A stretch of 64,000 bases of DNA from the NCBI RefSeq assembly GCF_029626175.1, contig NZ_JARUBM010000002.1, positions 5,721,001 through 5,785,000 of the forward strand. Reading direction: 5' to 3'. The notes below the pieces were generated by a model. It saw only the letters and a program-made list of their open reading frames with translations, did no database searches and had not been told where the DNA came from. The position numbers and the translations under genes are program-made. This DNA is from Micromonospora sp. WMMD1082. Its GTDB lineage: Bacteria; Actinomycetota; Actinomycetes; Mycobacteriales; Micromonosporaceae. This document shows positions 15,526-24,961 of the stretch, piece by piece. Each line of letters begins with the position of its first letter. The first letter of the stretch is position 1.

Positions 15526-16524
15526 TCAGGCCGTTCGCACCCGGTGGGCGGCCACCACCGGTGCCGGTCGCCGAACGCCGAACGCCGGGTTGCGCAGCAG
15601 CCAGGCCAGGTACGCCGGGTGCGGTGCGAGGGCGTCGGTGTACGCCACCAGCGCCGTCTCCAGCACCAGGTCGGCCGTCCGGCCGGCGGCCGATTCCGGA
15701 TGCCAGCCCAGCATCAGCCGCCAGCGCAGCGGCGTGCCGGTCAGCCGGCGGGTCACCAGACCGGCGACCGGGCGGAACGTGGCCTGGCACAGGGCGACCG
15801 CTTCGCCGGCGTCCACCAGGTCGATGCAGCTGCGCACGTCGGCCTCGTACACCTTGCGGGGGGTGAAGCCGGAGCGCGCGCAGGCGGCGGCGAAGCAGTC
15901 ACCGAAGCAGCCGTCCCCCGGCGCCGCCACCCACTGCTCGTGCCGCAGGTCGGTCAGGTCCACCTCGTCCCGCGCGGCCAGCGGGTGGGTCTCCGGCAGC
16001 AGCACCATCACCGGGTCGACGGCGACCTCCCGCCAGCTCAGCCCGTAGTCCGCCGACGGCGTCGAGTCGCCGCAGACCCCGGTCAGCGCGTAGTCCAGCC
16101 GCCCGCCGGCGACCAGCTGGGCCAGCTCGTCGACCGACCAGGAGGCGTGCGTGCTGATCTGCGCCTGCGGCTGCTCGGCGGCGAGCCGGTGCACGAGCCG
16201 ACCCAGGATCGGGCTGTTGACCCCGCCGAACCGGTACCGGCGGGGGGCGTCGCCCGCGCCGGCCAGCCGGGCCGCCTCGTCCTGTAGCCCCTTCATCGCC
16301 GGCAGCAGCACCCGCGCCCGGGCGAGCACCAGCTCGCCGAGGACGGTGGGTCGGGCACCGCGCCGGTCCCGTTCGAACAGCGGCCCGCCGAGGGTGCGTT
16401 CGATGCGCTGGAGCTGGGCGGTCAGCGCCGGCTGGGCCAGGCCGAGCGTCGAGGCCGCCTTGGTCACGCTCCCCGTCTCCGCGATGGCGCAGACCACCCT
16501 CAGGTGGCGCAACTCCAGATTCAT
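15526..16524 (-). CDS. LysR-family transcriptional regulator
   Basis: A 332-residue LysR protein: N-terminal winged HTH (LRHLRVVCAIAETGSVTKAA, with LGLAQPALTAQLQRIERTLG), then the periplasmic-binding-protein-like effector domain from about residue 90 (FGGVNSPILGRLVHRL). The start at ATG 16524 is supported by TACCGT ending six bases upstream, as for a leaderless transcript. No divergent target gene lies upstream; the neighbour there is a hemerythrin-domain gene on the same strand. The ligand is unknown. Confidence 0.9.
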   Translation of the reverse strand: MNLELRHLRVVCAIAETGSVTKAASTLGLAQPALTAQLQRIERTLGGPLFERDRRGARPTVLGELVLARARVLLPAMKGLQDEAARLAGAGDAPRRYRFGGVNSPILGRLVHRLAAEQPQAQISTHASWSVDELAQLVAGGRLDYALTGVCGDSTPSADYGLSWREVAVDPVMVLLPETHPLAARDEVDLTDLRHEQWVAAPGDGCFGDCFAAACARSGFTPRKVYEADVRSCIDLVDAGEAVALCQATFRPVAGLVTRRLTGTPLRWRLMLGWHPESAAGRTADLVLETALVAYTDALAPHPAYLAWLLRNPAFGVRRPAPVVAAHRVRTA

Positions 16525-16530
16525 AGCGTG

Positions 16531-16536
16531 ACGGTA
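16531..16536 (-). promoter_or_regulatory. -10 box, leaderless-type, LysR gene
   Basis: TACCGT on the minus strand ends six bases before the ATG at 16524. Confidence 0.45.
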
Positions 16537-16601
16537 GGGCCACGGAGCGGCCGGCGGTAGTGCCCGGACGGATCAACGAGCATGAACATGTAGCGGGTCG
16601 G

Positions 16602-17201
16602 TCAGCGAGGTGGCGGCTCGGTCAGCTCGCCCAGCTGCGTGTGCCGGCCGGCGAGGACGTCCCGCACCTTGTCGACCACGCCCACCGCCGGCTCGACGAT
16701 CCGGTTCCACGGCGGGGTGTGCGGGGCCGCCGGGTGCGGGCGGGTCGGCGCGGCCTCCTCGGCGATCTCCAGCCGGTTGCCGAGCCGGATCAGCTCCTCC
16801 TCGGTGGCGGCGTCGCACAGCCGCTGCACCAACGGGTCGACCGCCGTGGCGTGCGCCTCGAGCCGGGCCGCGACCTCGGCGAGGCCGTCGTCGGTCAACC
16901 CCTGCAGGGCCCGCAGCAGCGCCACGTCGCCGGCCACCGCCTCGTCGACCAGCGGGCCGGCGCCGGAGACGGCGTGGCGGACGGCGGGCAGGAGGTACTG
17001 CTCCTCGGCGGAGAGGTGCCGCGACAGCGCGGCGACCAGGACGTCCCGGCCGTGCTCCGGATCCGGCCCGGGCGCGATCAGCCGCCGGGTCAGCTCCAGC
17101 AGCTGCCGGTGCTCCTCGGCGATCAGGTCGGCGATGCTGCGCCCGCCGGGCCGGTAGCCGTCGGCGGGAGTGGGCGGCAGCGGCGGCAGATGGACGGACA
17201 T
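16602..17201 (-). CDS. Hemerythrin HHE-domain protein
   Basis: A 199-residue protein with a hemerythrin-type four-helix bundle: IADLIAEEHRQLLELTRRL, LSRHLSAEEQYLLPAVRHA and LEAHATAVDPLVQRL supply the His and Glu residues of a di-iron site. HHE proteins bind oxygen, nitric oxide or iron, or sense redox state. The ATG at 17201 is chosen for the GAGGAGGGC site just upstream; an earlier in-frame ATG at 17237 lacks one. The C-terminal 45 residues are a Pro-rich tail with a final helix. It is divergent from the M20 peptidase gene. Confidence 0.85.
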   Translation of the reverse strand: MSVHLPPLPPTPADGYRPGGRSIADLIAEEHRQLLELTRRLIAPGPDPEHGRDVLVAALSRHLSAEEQYLLPAVRHAVSGAGPLVDEAVAGDVALLRALQGLTDDGLAEVAARLEAHATAVDPLVQRLCDAATEEELIRLGNRLEIAEEAAPTRPHPAAPHTPPWNRIVEPAVGVVDKVRDVLAGRHTQLGELTEPPPR

Positions 17202-17306
17202 GGTGCCCTCCTCGGCTGGCGGACGGCGCGGCGACATGGCATCGGATCGGGCGCGGCAGTACCCGCACCCGCCCGAACCGAAACTCTAGGCTGATATGAA
17301 GGCACG

Positions 17307-18635
17307 ATGACGAGCGACGCCCACTCCGCCTTCCCCGCACCGACCGACGAGGTCGTCGAGCTGTGCCGGGATCTGCTGCGCATCGATACCACGAACACCG
17401 GCGACAACGCCACCAGCGCCGGGGAACGCGGCGCCGCCGAGTACGTCGCGGAGAAACTCGCCGACGTCGGCATCGCACCGGTGATCCACGAGTCCGCGCC
17501 CGGCCGGGCCAACGTGATCGCCCGGATCCCGGGCACCGACCCCGGACGGGGCGCGCTGCTGGTGCACGGGCACCTGGACGTCGTGCCCGCCGACGCCGAC
17601 GAGTGGTCGGTGCACCCGTTCTCCGGCGAACTGCGCGACGGCTACCTGTGGGGCCGGGGCGCCATCGACATGAAGGACTTCGACGCGATGGTCCTGGCGG
17701 TGGTGCGGCACTGGCAGCGTACGGGGGTGCGCCCGCCGCGGGACATCGTGCTCGCGTACACCGCCGACGAGGAGGCGGGCAGCGAATACGGCGCGCACTT
17801 CCTGGCCACCCGGCACCGGGAGCTCTTCGACGGCTGCACCGAGGGCATCGGCGAGGTCGGTGGCTTCTCCTACACGGTGGACGAGTCGCGGCGGCTGTAC
17901 CTGATCGAGACCGCGCAGAAGGGCATCGACTGGCTGCGGCTGCACGCCCGGGGCCGGCCCGGGCACGGCTCGATGCTGCACGACGACAACGCGGTCACGG
18001 CGGTGGCCGAGGCGGTGGCCCGGATCGGCCGGCACCGCTTCCCGGTGGTGGTCACCGACACCGTGCGCGCGTTCCTCGAGGAGGTCTCCGAGGTGCTCGG
18101 CATCGAGCTGGATCCGGAGGACCCGGAGACCGCCATCGCCAAGCTCGGCCCGATCGCCAACATCATCGGCGCCACCATCCGCAACACCGCCAACCCGACC
18201 CGCCTCGCCGCCGGCTACAAGGACAACGTCATCCCCGGCCGGGCCAGCGCCACCATCGACTGCCGCAGCCTGCCCGGGCAGTCGGAGCTGTTGGAGCGGC
18301 AGCTGCGCGAGCTGGTCGGCCCGGACATCGCCATCGAGTACGTGCAGCGGCAACCGGCGCTGGAGACCACCTTCGACGGTGATCTCGTCGCGGCGATGTC
18401 CGCCGCGCTGCGGGCCGAGGACCCGGGGGCGCGGCCGGTGCCGTACATGCTCTCCGGCGGCACCGACGCCAAGGCGTTCTCCCAGTTGGGCATCCGTTGC
18501 TTCGGGTTCGCGCCGCTGCGGCTGCCGGCCGACCTGAACTTCTCGGCGTTGTTCCACGGCATCGACGAGCGGGTTCCGGTGGACGGACTACAGTTCGGCG
18601 TGCGGGTTCTCGACCGGTTCCTGCGTACCTGCTAG
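17307..18635 (+). CDS. M20 family metallopeptidase/deacylase
   Basis: A 442-residue two-zinc hydrolase of the M20/M25/M40 (DapE/ArgE/carboxypeptidase) family. The metal ligands are visible in VHGHLDVVP, GRGAIDMKD, TADEEAGSEYG and, near the C-terminus, LNFSALFHGIDE. The central HARGRPGHGSML belongs to the dimerisation domain. A TAGGCT box at 17287-17292 and GAAGG just before ATG 17307 support the start. Mycobacteria carry a similar gene (annotated dapE2) near the same conserved block, but the substrate is not defined by sequence. Confidence 0.9.
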   Translation: MTSDAHSAFPAPTDEVVELCRDLLRIDTTNTGDNATSAGERGAAEYVAEKLADVGIAPVIHESAPGRANVIARIPGTDPGRGALLVHGHLDVVPADADEWSVHPFSGELRDGYLWGRGAIDMKDFDAMVLAVVRHWQRTGVRPPRDIVLAYTADEEAGSEYGAHFLATRHRELFDGCTEGIGEVGGFSYTVDESRRLYLIETAQKGIDWLRLHARGRPGHGSMLHDDNAVTAVAEAVARIGRHRFPVVVTDTVRAFLEEVSEVLGIELDPEDPETAIAKLGPIANIIGATIRNTANPTRLAAGYKDNVIPGRASATIDCRSLPGQSELLERQLRELVGPDIAIEYVQRQPALETTFDGDLVAAMSAALRAEDPGARPVPYMLSGGTDAKAFSQLGIRCFGFAPLRLPADLNFSALFHGIDERVPVDGLQFGVRVLDRFLRTC

Positions 18636-18690
18636 CCAGCGTCCGGCTCGGACGCGACATCCTGGATTCTTCGTGAAGGGGACGCCTCAC

Positions 18691-19344
18691 ATGACCGACC
18701 AGCACGGTGAGCTGGACGCCGCCCTCGAGCGCGTGATCGAAGCGGCCCGCCACCACCTGGCCGCCGTCCGCGCCGCGCAGGGCCGGATCGACGACGACGA
18801 CGTCTGGCAGGCGTACGTCGCGCTGAACAACGCGTCGTTCGCCTACGACGAGCAACTCATGGACGCCTTCGGCGAGGTCACCCCGTGGGATGTCGATTCG
18901 ATCGACCCCGACGAGGCCGACCAGCGCTTCGCCGGTGCCGAGGCGGGCGAGTCGACCGACCCGTACCCGCAGGTGATCTCGGTACGCCAGCGGCGCGACT
19001 ACCGCGTGCCCAGCGTCTCGGCGCTGATCCGGATCGCCGAGGCGGCCCGCCGCGAGGGCGTACCGGGCGACGAGGAGGTGCCGCCGGTGGAGGGTGTCGG
19101 CGAGGCGGTGCTCGAGCTGCTGCAGAGCGGCGACGGCTCGCTCGGCGCGCTCGACGTGCCGGAGCTGGATCCCCTCGACGGTGTGGTGATGGTCAGCGAG
19201 GTCGGTGCCTCGGTCGACCTGGAGTCGTTCGAGGACGACGACCCGGTGGGTCCGTTCCAGCCGGCGGCCGACGACCGGCTGGTCGGCCGCCTCGACGAGC
19301 ACCCGTTCCTGGAGCTCGACGACGAGCACGACCACGCGCACTGA
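18691..19344 (+). CDS. Acidic hypothetical protein (217 aa)
   Basis: Starts at ATG 18691 after GAAGGGG. The N-terminal 60 residues are helical (LDAALERVIEAARHHLAAV); the rest is strongly acidic (ESTDPYPQVISVRQRRDYRV, DDDPVGPFQPAADDRLVG). It has no signal peptide or known domain. It lies 55 bases downstream of the M20 gene and may be cotranscribed, ending at a hairpin. I do not recognise a defined function. Confidence 0.75.
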   Translation: MTDQHGELDAALERVIEAARHHLAAVRAAQGRIDDDDVWQAYVALNNASFAYDEQLMDAFGEVTPWDVDSIDPDEADQRFAGAEAGESTDPYPQVISVRQRRDYRVPSVSALIRIAEAARREGVPGDEEVPPVEGVGEAVLELLQSGDGSLGALDVPELDPLDGVVMVSEVGASVDLESFEDDDPVGPFQPAADDRLVGRLDEHPFLELDDEHDHAH

Positions 19345-19354
19345 CCGCGCGCGT

Positions 19355-19393
19355 GCTGTCGAGCTGAGAGCGCGGACGGCTCAGCTCGACAGC
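19355..19393. terminator. Bidirectional hairpin, 14-bp arms
   Basis: GCTGTCGAGCTGAG at 19355-19368 pairs with CTCAGCTCGACAGC at 19380-19393, between the convergent 18691 and DUF5703 genes. Confidence 0.8.
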
Positions 19394-19436
19394 GCGGGCG
19401 AGGGGCACCGGCACCCCGCCCACCACCGGCCGCCGT

Positions 19437-19628
19437 TCAGTACGACAGGCCCGGCTGCGGCTGGCTGACCCGGCGGCGGCGCAGCACCACCTGGCGCGTG
19501 CCGTCGCGGAACAGCCGCACCCGGGCCAGCTCCCATCCGGAGAACTCCGCCTGGATCGCCAGCTGCGCCGCGGCGGTCAACCGGTCGACGTTCGGCGGCA
19601 ACCGCAGCGGCGCGTATTCGTAGTCCAT
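19437..19628 (-). CDS. DUF5703 family protein
   Basis: A 63-residue protein read from ATG 19628 (MDYEYAPLRLPPNVDRL ... EFSGWELARVRLFRDGT), matching the small actinobacterial DUF5703 family, which has this MDYEY opening and a basic VVLRRRR tail. An upstream in-frame start at 19673 adds residues not seen in the family. The function is unknown. It lies downstream of the aldo/keto reductase gene on the same strand, 55 bases apart. Confidence 0.85.
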   Translation of the reverse strand: MDYEYAPLRLPPNVDRLTAAAQLAIQAEFSGWELARVRLFRDGTRQVVLRRRRVSQPQPGLSY

Positions 19629-19683
19629 GGGGCCTATGCTGCCCAGCTCGACCCCTCGGGCGCCACCCTCCACCGGGTGATGC

Positions 19684-20655
19684 TCAGCCGTCCCGCTCGG
19701 GGTAGCCGACCTCCAGCGCGGACACGTCGTCCAACGCCGTGGTGATCTCCGCGGGCAGGGTCATCCGCTCCACCTGGAGCGCGCCGAGCAGCTGCCCGGA
19801 GGTGCGCGCGCCGAGGATCGGCGCGGTCACCCCCGGCCGGTCCCGGATCCAGGCCAGCGCCACCTCCAGCGGGGAGACGCCGAGGCCGCCGGCGGCGGTC
19901 GCCACCGCCTCCACGATGCTGGAGCAGCGCGGCTCCAGATAGGTGGCGACAAACCGCTCGAAATGCGGCGATACCGCCCGGGAGTCCGCCGGCCTGCCGT
20001 GCCGGTACTTGCCGGTCAGCACCCCACGGCCCAGCGGCGACCAGGGCAGCACGCCCAACCCGAGCGCCTCGCTGGCGGGCAGCACCTCCCGCTCCACCCC
20101 GCGCTCCAGCAACGAGTACTCCACCTGCGTGGCGACCACCGGTGACCGCCCCGGCCAGGCCGCCTGCCAGGCCGCCGCCCGGGCGGTCTGCCAACCGGAG
20201 AAGTTCGACACGCCGACGTAGCGCACCCGACCGCTGGCCACCGCGTGATCCAGCGCGGCCAGGGTCTCCTCCAGCGGGGTCTGCGGGTCGTAGCCGTGCA
20301 CCTGGAACAGGTCGACGTGGTCGGTGCCCAGGCGGCGCAGCGAGGCGTCCAGCGTCCGCAGCAGGTGCCCCCGGGATCCGTCCCGGCGCCGGCCGTCACC
20401 CGGCCGCAGCCCCGCCTTCGTCGCGATCAGCAGGTCGTCGCGGGGCACCAGGGTGCCCAGCAGCGAGCCGATCACCGACTCGGCGTCGCCGTCGCCGTAC
20501 ACGTCGGCGGTGTCGATCAGGTTGCCGCCGGCGTCGAGATAGCTCTTCAGTTGCGCGGCCGCGTCGTCGGCGTCGGTGTCCCGGCCCCACGTCATGGTGC
20601 CGAGCGCGAGCCGGGAAACCGCCAGCCCGCTTCGGCCGAGCGGTCGCTGCTGCAT
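19684..20655 (-). CDS. Aldo/keto reductase
   Basis: A 323-residue NADPH-dependent oxidoreductase of the aldo/keto reductase superfamily. The catalytic tetrad is recognisable: Asp and Tyr in LIDTADVYGDG, Lys in LLIATKAGL and His in DLFQVHGYDPQ. Cofactor-binding elements appear in YVGVSNFSGWQ and PILGARTSGQL. A leaderless-type promoter (TAAGGT ending seven bases before the ATG) fixes the start at 20655. The substrate is unknown. It is divergent from the F420 oxidoreductase gene, with 154 bases between them. Confidence 0.9.
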   Translation of the reverse strand: MQQRPLGRSGLAVSRLALGTMTWGRDTDADDAAAQLKSYLDAGGNLIDTADVYGDGDAESVIGSLLGTLVPRDDLLIATKAGLRPGDGRRRDGSRGHLLRTLDASLRRLGTDHVDLFQVHGYDPQTPLEETLAALDHAVASGRVRYVGVSNFSGWQTARAAAWQAAWPGRSPVVATQVEYSLLERGVEREVLPASEALGLGVLPWSPLGRGVLTGKYRHGRPADSRAVSPHFERFVATYLEPRCSSIVEAVATAAGGLGVSPLEVALAWIRDRPGVTAPILGARTSGQLLGALQVERMTLPAEITTALDDVSALEVGYPERDG

Positions 20656-20662
20656 GGGGTGA

Positions 20663-20668
20663 ACCTTA
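20663..20668 (-). promoter_or_regulatory. -10 box, leaderless-type, aldo/keto reductase gene
   Basis: TAAGGT on the minus strand, then seven bases, then ATG at 20655. Confidence 0.6.
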
Positions 20669-20809
20669 TTTCGAACAGGGCCGGACCGATATCCTCGCTC
20701 CCGTCAAGTCTGCCCGTCGGGCCCCGGACCGGCGACTCGGGTGAGCCGGTGATCGTCCCCGCCGCCGGCATTGCGTAACCTGATGCGACTGCGGATGGGG
20801 GAGGACTCT

Positions 20810-21862
20810 GTGCGACTCGGGCTAAGCCTCGGATACCAGACAGCGTGGAGCACGCCGGCCGACCACCTGGCCCTGGCTCAGGAGGCGGACCGGCTCGGCT
20901 ACTCGGTGGTGTGGGCGGCGGAGGCGTACGGTTCCGACTCGCCGAGCATGCTCGCCTGGATGGCCGGCCAGACCGAGCGGATCGACATCGGCAGCGCGGT
21001 GATGCAGATCCCCGCCCGGACCCCCGCGATGACCGCGATGACCGCGGCCACCATCGACGCGCTCTCCGGCGGCCGGTTCCGGCTCGGCCTGGGCGTCTCC
21101 GGCCCGCAGGTCTCCGAGGGCTGGCACGGGGTGCGGTTCGGCAAGCCCCTGGCGCGCACCCGGGAGTACGTGGACATCGTGAAGCTGGCGGTGGCCCGCA
21201 AGGAGGTCGCCTACGACGGCGAGTTCTACCGGCTGCCGCTGCCCGACGGCCCCGGCAAGGCGCTGCGGCTGGGCTTCCACCCACCGCGCGACCACATCCC
21301 GATCTACCTGGCCGCGGTGGGCCCGAAGAACCTGGAGCTGGCCGGCGAGATCGCCGACGGCTGGCTGGCCGTCTTCTACGCCCCCGAGTTCGCCCAGGAA
21401 CAGCTCTCGGCGGTACGCGCCGGGCGGGCCCGGGCCGGCAGGGAACTGACCGGCTTCGACGTGGTGCCGTCCGTGCCCGTCGTGGTGGGCGACGACCTGA
21501 ACTCCTGCGCGGAGCTGGTCCGCTGGTACGCGGCCCTGTACGTCGGCGGGATGGGCAGCCGCCAGCAGAACTTCTACAACCAGCTGGCCACCCGGATGGG
21601 CTACGGCGACGCCGCCCGTGAGGTGCAGGAGCTCTACCTGGCCAAGCGGCAGCGCGACGCCGCCGCCGCGGTGCCGATGGAGTTCATCGACCGGACCTCG
21701 CTGATCGGCCCCAAGGAGCGCATCGCCGATCGGATGCGCGAGTACGCCGAGGCCGGCGTCACCACCCTCTCGGTGACCCTCTTCGCCGCCGACCGCGACA
21801 CCGGCGTGCAGACCCTGCGCACCGTCGCCGAGGCGCTGGATCTCTCGGGAGTCGGGGAGTGA
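20810..21862 (+). CDS. LLM-class F420-dependent oxidoreductase
   Basis: A 350-residue luciferase-like TIM-barrel protein ([12 protein letters not shown] at the N-terminus, [37 protein letters not shown]), matching the actinobacterial F420-dependent subgroup. The start is GTG 20810 behind GGGGGAGGA; a -10-like TAACCT lies at 20776-20781. Its stop overlaps the uppP start (GTGA), so the two are cotranscribed. The hydride acceptor is not known. This gene-uppP pairing and the genes that follow form a conserved actinobacterial block. Confidence 0.85.
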   Translation: MRLGLSLGYQTAWSTPADHLALAQEADRLGYSVVWAAEAYGSDSPSMLAWMAGQTERIDIGSAVMQIPARTPAMTAMTAATIDALSGGRFRLGLGVSGPQVSEGWHGVRFGKPLARTREYVDIVKLAVARKEVAYDGEFYRLPLPDGPGKALRLGFHPPRDHIPIYLAAVGPKNLELAGEIADGWLAVFYAPEFAQEQLSAVRAGRARAGRELTGFDVVPSVPVVVGDDLNSCAELVRWYAALYVGGMGSRQQNFYNQLATRMGYGDAAREVQELYLAKRQRDAAAAVPMEFIDRTSLIGPKERIADRMREYAEAGVTTLSVTLFAADRDTGVQTLRTVAEALDLSGVGE

Positions 21863-22695
21863 CCTGGGTCGAAGCCATCGTCCTGGGCATCGTCCAGGGC
21901 CTGACCGAGTTCCTCCCGGTCAGCTCGTCGGGGCATCTGCGGATCACCTCGGCGATCTTCTTCGAACGTGACGCCGGGGCGTCCTTCACCGCGGTCACCC
22001 AGCTGGGCACCGAGGCGGCCGTCCTGCTCTACTTCGCCAAGGACATCTGGCGCATCGGCCGCACCTGGGTCCTCGGGATCTGGGACCGGTCGGTCCGCAC
22101 CAGCCTCGACTACCGCATGGGCTGGTATGTGATCATCGGCTCGATCCCGATCGGCCTCTTCGGCTTCCTGTTCAAGGACCAGATCCGGGAGACCGCCCGC
22201 AACCTGTGGGTGGTGGCCACCACGCTGATCGTGTTCGCCTTCGTGCTCGCGTTCGCCGAGTTCTGGGGCCGACAGACCCGGACCCTGCGGGACTTCCGGA
22301 TGCGCGACGGCGTGGTGATGGGCTTCGCCCAGGCGCTGGCGCTCATCCCCGGCGTGTCCCGTTCCGGGGCCACCCTCAGCTTCGGCCTGTTCCTGAACCT
22401 CACCCGGGAGACGGCGGCCCGCTACTCGTTCCTGCTGGCCATCCCCGCGGTGGTGATGTCCGGCGTGTTCAGCCTGGGCGACGTCTTCGCGCCGGCGGCG
22501 CCCGGCACCTCGGTACCCACCGTCGCGCAGATGGTCGTCGCCACCCTCATCGCGTTCGGCATCGGCTACGCGGCCATCGCCTGGCTGTTGCGCTATGTGG
22601 CGCACCACACCCTGTACGTCTTCGTGCTCTACCGGGTCGCGGTCGGCACTCTCGTCCTCGCCCTCCTGCTCACCGGCACCATCAGCGCCACCTGA
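21859..22695 (+). CDS. uppP: Undecaprenyl-diphosphatase
   Basis: A 278-residue polytopic membrane enzyme of the UppP/BacA family, which recycles the lipid carrier of cell-wall synthesis by removing a phosphate from undecaprenyl diphosphate. Diagnostic motifs are present: [14 protein letters not shown] at residues 14-27 and [10 protein letters not shown] in the middle, the latter carrying the catalytic Arg. About eight membrane helices are visible. GTG 21859 overlaps the preceding stop. Confidence 0.95.
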   Translation: MTWVEAIVLGIVQGLTEFLPVSSSGHLRITSAIFFERDAGASFTAVTQLGTEAAVLLYFAKDIWRIGRTWVLGIWDRSVRTSLDYRMGWYVIIGSIPIGLFGFLFKDQIRETARNLWVVATTLIVFAFVLAFAEFWGRQTRTLRDFRMRDGVVMGFAQALALIPGVSRSGATLSFGLFLNLTRETAARYSFLLAIPAVVMSGVFSLGDVFAPAAPGTSVPTVAQMVVATLIAFGIGYAAIAWLLRYVAHHTLYVFVLYRVAVGTLVLALLLTGTISAT

Positions 22696-22726
22696 GGTGT
22701 CGGCAGGGCGGGACGGGCCGAGGGCC

Positions 22727-22732
22727 TAGGGT
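22727..22732 (+). promoter_or_regulatory. -10 box, leaderless-type, histidine phosphatase gene
   Basis: TAGGGT ends seven bases before GTG 22740 and selects this start among three in-frame GTG codons. Confidence 0.6.
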
Positions 22733-22739
22733 GGTGCGG

Positions 22740-23444
22740 GTGGCGACACTTCTGCTCCTGCGGCACGGCCGCACCACCGCCAACGCCGACGGCGGCCTCG
22801 CCGGGCGGCAGCCGGTCGAGCTGGACGAGACCGGCCGGGCCCAGGCCACCGCCGTCGGTGAGCGGCTGCGGGCGGTGCCGCTGGCGGCCGTGGTGACCAG
22901 CCCGCTGATCCGCTGCCGGCAGACCCTGGAGCTGGCGCTGCCCCAGAGCGCGCCGGTGCCGGACGAGGGGTTGATCGAGTGCGGGTACGGCAGCTGGGAG
23001 GGGCAGCCGCTGAAGAAGCTGGCCAAGGAGCCGCTCTGGCCGGTGGTGCAGCAGCATCCCAGCGCGGCGGTCTTCCCGCAGGGGGAGGCGATGGCGCAGA
23101 TGGCCACCCGGGCGGTCGCGGCGGTACGCGGCTGGGACGCCCGGCTGAGCGCCGAGCACGGCCCCGAGGCGGTCTGGCTGGCGTGCAGCCACGGCGATGT
23201 GATCAAGGCGATCGTGGCGGACGCGCTCGGCGTACACCTGGATCTCTTCCAACGGATCGTGGTGGACCCGGCGTCGGTGACCGTGATCCGCTACACCCCC
23301 CTGCGCCCGTTCCTGGTCCGCCTCAACGACGTCGGCGGTGACCTCGCCGGTGTGGCGCCGCCGCCGCGCCGACGGCGTCGGCGGGCCAGCCGGTCGGCGG
23401 ACTCGGACGCCGCGGTCGGCGGTGGCGCGGGGGCGTCCCGGTGA
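22740..23444 (+). CDS. Histidine phosphatase family protein
   Basis: A 234-residue phosphoglycerate-mutase-like phosphatase. The phosphoaccepting His is in LLLRHGRTTANADG (His9), with the second His in LACSHGDVIKAIV and an Arg in TSPLIRCRQT. The C-terminal 30 residues are a basic tail (RRRRRRASR). Of three clustered GTG codons, 22740 is chosen because a TAGGGT box lies exactly seven bases before it. The homologue in mycobacteria also lies between uppP and the DUF3090 gene. The substrate is unknown. Confidence 0.9.
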   Translation: MATLLLLRHGRTTANADGGLAGRQPVELDETGRAQATAVGERLRAVPLAAVVTSPLIRCRQTLELALPQSAPVPDEGLIECGYGSWEGQPLKKLAKEPLWPVVQQHPSAAVFPQGEAMAQMATRAVAAVRGWDARLSAEHGPEAVWLACSHGDVIKAIVADALGVHLDLFQRIVVDPASVTVIRYTPLRPFLVRLNDVGGDLAGVAPPPRRRRRRASRSADSDAAVGGGAGASR

Positions 23445-23492
23445 GCGGCGCGATTCGGGTCGGTGGGGTGCACGGTGCCTGGGGCCGCCGGA

Positions 23493-23498
23493 TAGGGT
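23493..23498 (+). promoter_or_regulatory. -10 box, leaderless-type, DUF3090 gene
   Basis: TAGGGT, then seven bases, then ATG 23506. Confidence 0.6.
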
Positions 23499-23505
23499 CG
23501 TGGGT

Positions 23506-24081
23506 ATGACCCACCAGGTGCACGCCTTCGAGCCGCCGGAGCGGTTCGTCGCCGGGACCGTCGGGCCGCCGGGGGAGCGCACGTTCTTCCTCCAGGCGCG
23601 CGGCGGCGGCCGGCTGGTCAGCGTCGCACTGGAGAAGGTGCAGGTCTCCCTGCTCGCCGAGAAGCTGGAGGAGCTGCTCACCGAGGCGCAGCGCCGGTTC
23701 GGCGTGGAGCTGCCCGAGGCCCCCGCCTCGGTCGGTGACAACGACCCGCTGGAGACGCCGGTCGACGAGGAGTTCCGGGTCGGCACGCTGGGCCTGGCCT
23801 TCGACGCCGACACCGCGACCGTGGTGATCGAGGCGATCGCGGTCGGCGAGGCGGAGACCGAGATCGAGCTCGGCGAGTCGGAGGAGGAGCCCGACGACGT
23901 CGACGAGCCCGACGAGGATCTCGACCGACTCCGGGTCCGACTGACCCCCGAGGCGACGCGTGAGTTCATCGAGCGGGCCCGGCGGGTGGTCAACGCCGGC
24001 CGGCCGCCCTGCCCGCTCTGCGGCCAGCCGCTCGACCCGGCCGGCCACCTCTGCCCGCGGAACAACGGCTACCACCGGTGA
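23506..24081 (+). CDS. DUF3090 family protein
   Basis: A 191-residue actinobacterial DUF3090 protein: an N-terminal strand-rich half (FVAGTVGPPGERTFFLQARG), an acidic linker (about residues 124-140) and a C-terminal Cys/His cluster PPCPLCGQPLDPAGHLCPRN that should bind zinc. The function is not established. The start is fixed by a leaderless-type promoter. The stop overlaps the next GTG as GTGA, so it is coupled to the SCO1664-like gene, as in other actinobacteria. Confidence 0.9.
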   Translation: MTHQVHAFEPPERFVAGTVGPPGERTFFLQARGGGRLVSVALEKVQVSLLAEKLEELLTEAQRRFGVELPEAPASVGDNDPLETPVDEEFRVGTLGLAFDADTATVVIEAIAVGEAETEIELGESEEEPDDVDEPDEDLDRLRVRLTPEATREFIERARRVVNAGRPPCPLCGQPLDPAGHLCPRNNGYHR

Positions 24082-24896
24082 CCTCGTCCGGCCTGGCACC
24101 TCGCAAGGACGGGGGTGCCGCGCTGCGTCTGTTGCGCGACGGTGAGCTGGCCGTCGAGGGTCGGCTGGTGGACGCCTCGAACACGACCCTGCGTGGCGTG
24201 CTGACGCTGGGCGGGGCCTCGGCGCGGTGCGTCTACAAGCCGGTGCGCGGTGAGCGGCCGTTGTGGGACTTCCCGGACGGCACGCTGGCCGGCCGCGAGG
24301 TCGCCGCCTACCTGGTCTCCGTGGCCACCGGCTGGGACCTGGTGCCGCCGACGGTGCTGCGCGACGGCCCGTTCGGCCCGGGCTCGTGCCAGCTGTGGAT
24401 CGACGAGCCGGCCGACGCCGCACCGCTGGTCGAGTTCGTGCCGGCCGACGCCGTACCGCCCCGGTGGTTTCCGGTCGCGGCGGCCCGCGACGACGACGGC
24501 ACCCCGTACGCCCTGGCGCACGCCGACGACCCGCGGCTGGCCCGGCTCGCGGTGCTCGACGCGGTGATCAACAACGCGGACCGCAAGGGCGGCCACGTCC
24601 TGCTCGGCCCGGACGACCGGATCCACGGTGTCGACCACGGGGTGAGCTTCCACGTGGAGGAGAAGCTGCGGACGGTCCTGTGGGGTTGGGCCGGACGGCG
24701 GCTGCCGGCGGACGCGCTCGACGCGCTCGGCCGCCTGGCCGGCCAGGTCACAGGCCCGCTCGGCGAGGAACTGGCCGAGCACCTGACCCTCGGCGAGATC
24801 GCCGAACTGGCGGCCCGGATCGACCGGCTGTGCGAGCGGGGCCGGTTCCCGCAGCCCTCCCCGGACTGGCCGGCGATCCCGTGGCCGCCGATCTGA
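24078..24896 (+). CDS. SCO1664 family protein (PI3/4-kinase-like fold)
   Basis: A 272-residue protein of the SCO1664 family. Kinase-like features are visible: SARCVYKPVRGERPLWDFPD near residue 55, a central VLDAVINNADRKGGHVLL (catalytic-loop-like Asn-Asn-Ala-Asp-Arg-Lys) and IHGVDHGVSFH (metal-binding-like Asp-His). Family members resemble phosphatidylinositol kinases but no activity is established to my knowledge. It is translationally coupled to the DUF3090 gene. mshC follows with its own promoter. Confidence 0.85.
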   Translation: MTSSGLAPRKDGGAALRLLRDGELAVEGRLVDASNTTLRGVLTLGGASARCVYKPVRGERPLWDFPDGTLAGREVAAYLVSVATGWDLVPPTVLRDGPFGPGSCQLWIDEPADAAPLVEFVPADAVPPRWFPVAAARDDDGTPYALAHADDPRLARLAVLDAVINNADRKGGHVLLGPDDRIHGVDHGVSFHVEEKLRTVLWGWAGRRLPADALDALGRLAGQVTGPLGEELAEHLTLGEIAELAARIDRLCERGRFPQPSPDWPAIPWPPI

Positions 24897-24948
24897 GCGT
24901 GTCGCGTTGATCACTCTCGGGCCGGGGCGACGCCGCGCGGCGGCTGGC

Positions 24949-24954
24949 TAGGCT
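24949..24954 (+). promoter_or_regulatory. -10 box, leaderless-type, mshC
   Basis: TAGGCT, then seven bases, then ATG 24962. Confidence 0.65.
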
Positions 24955-24961
24955 GACGGTC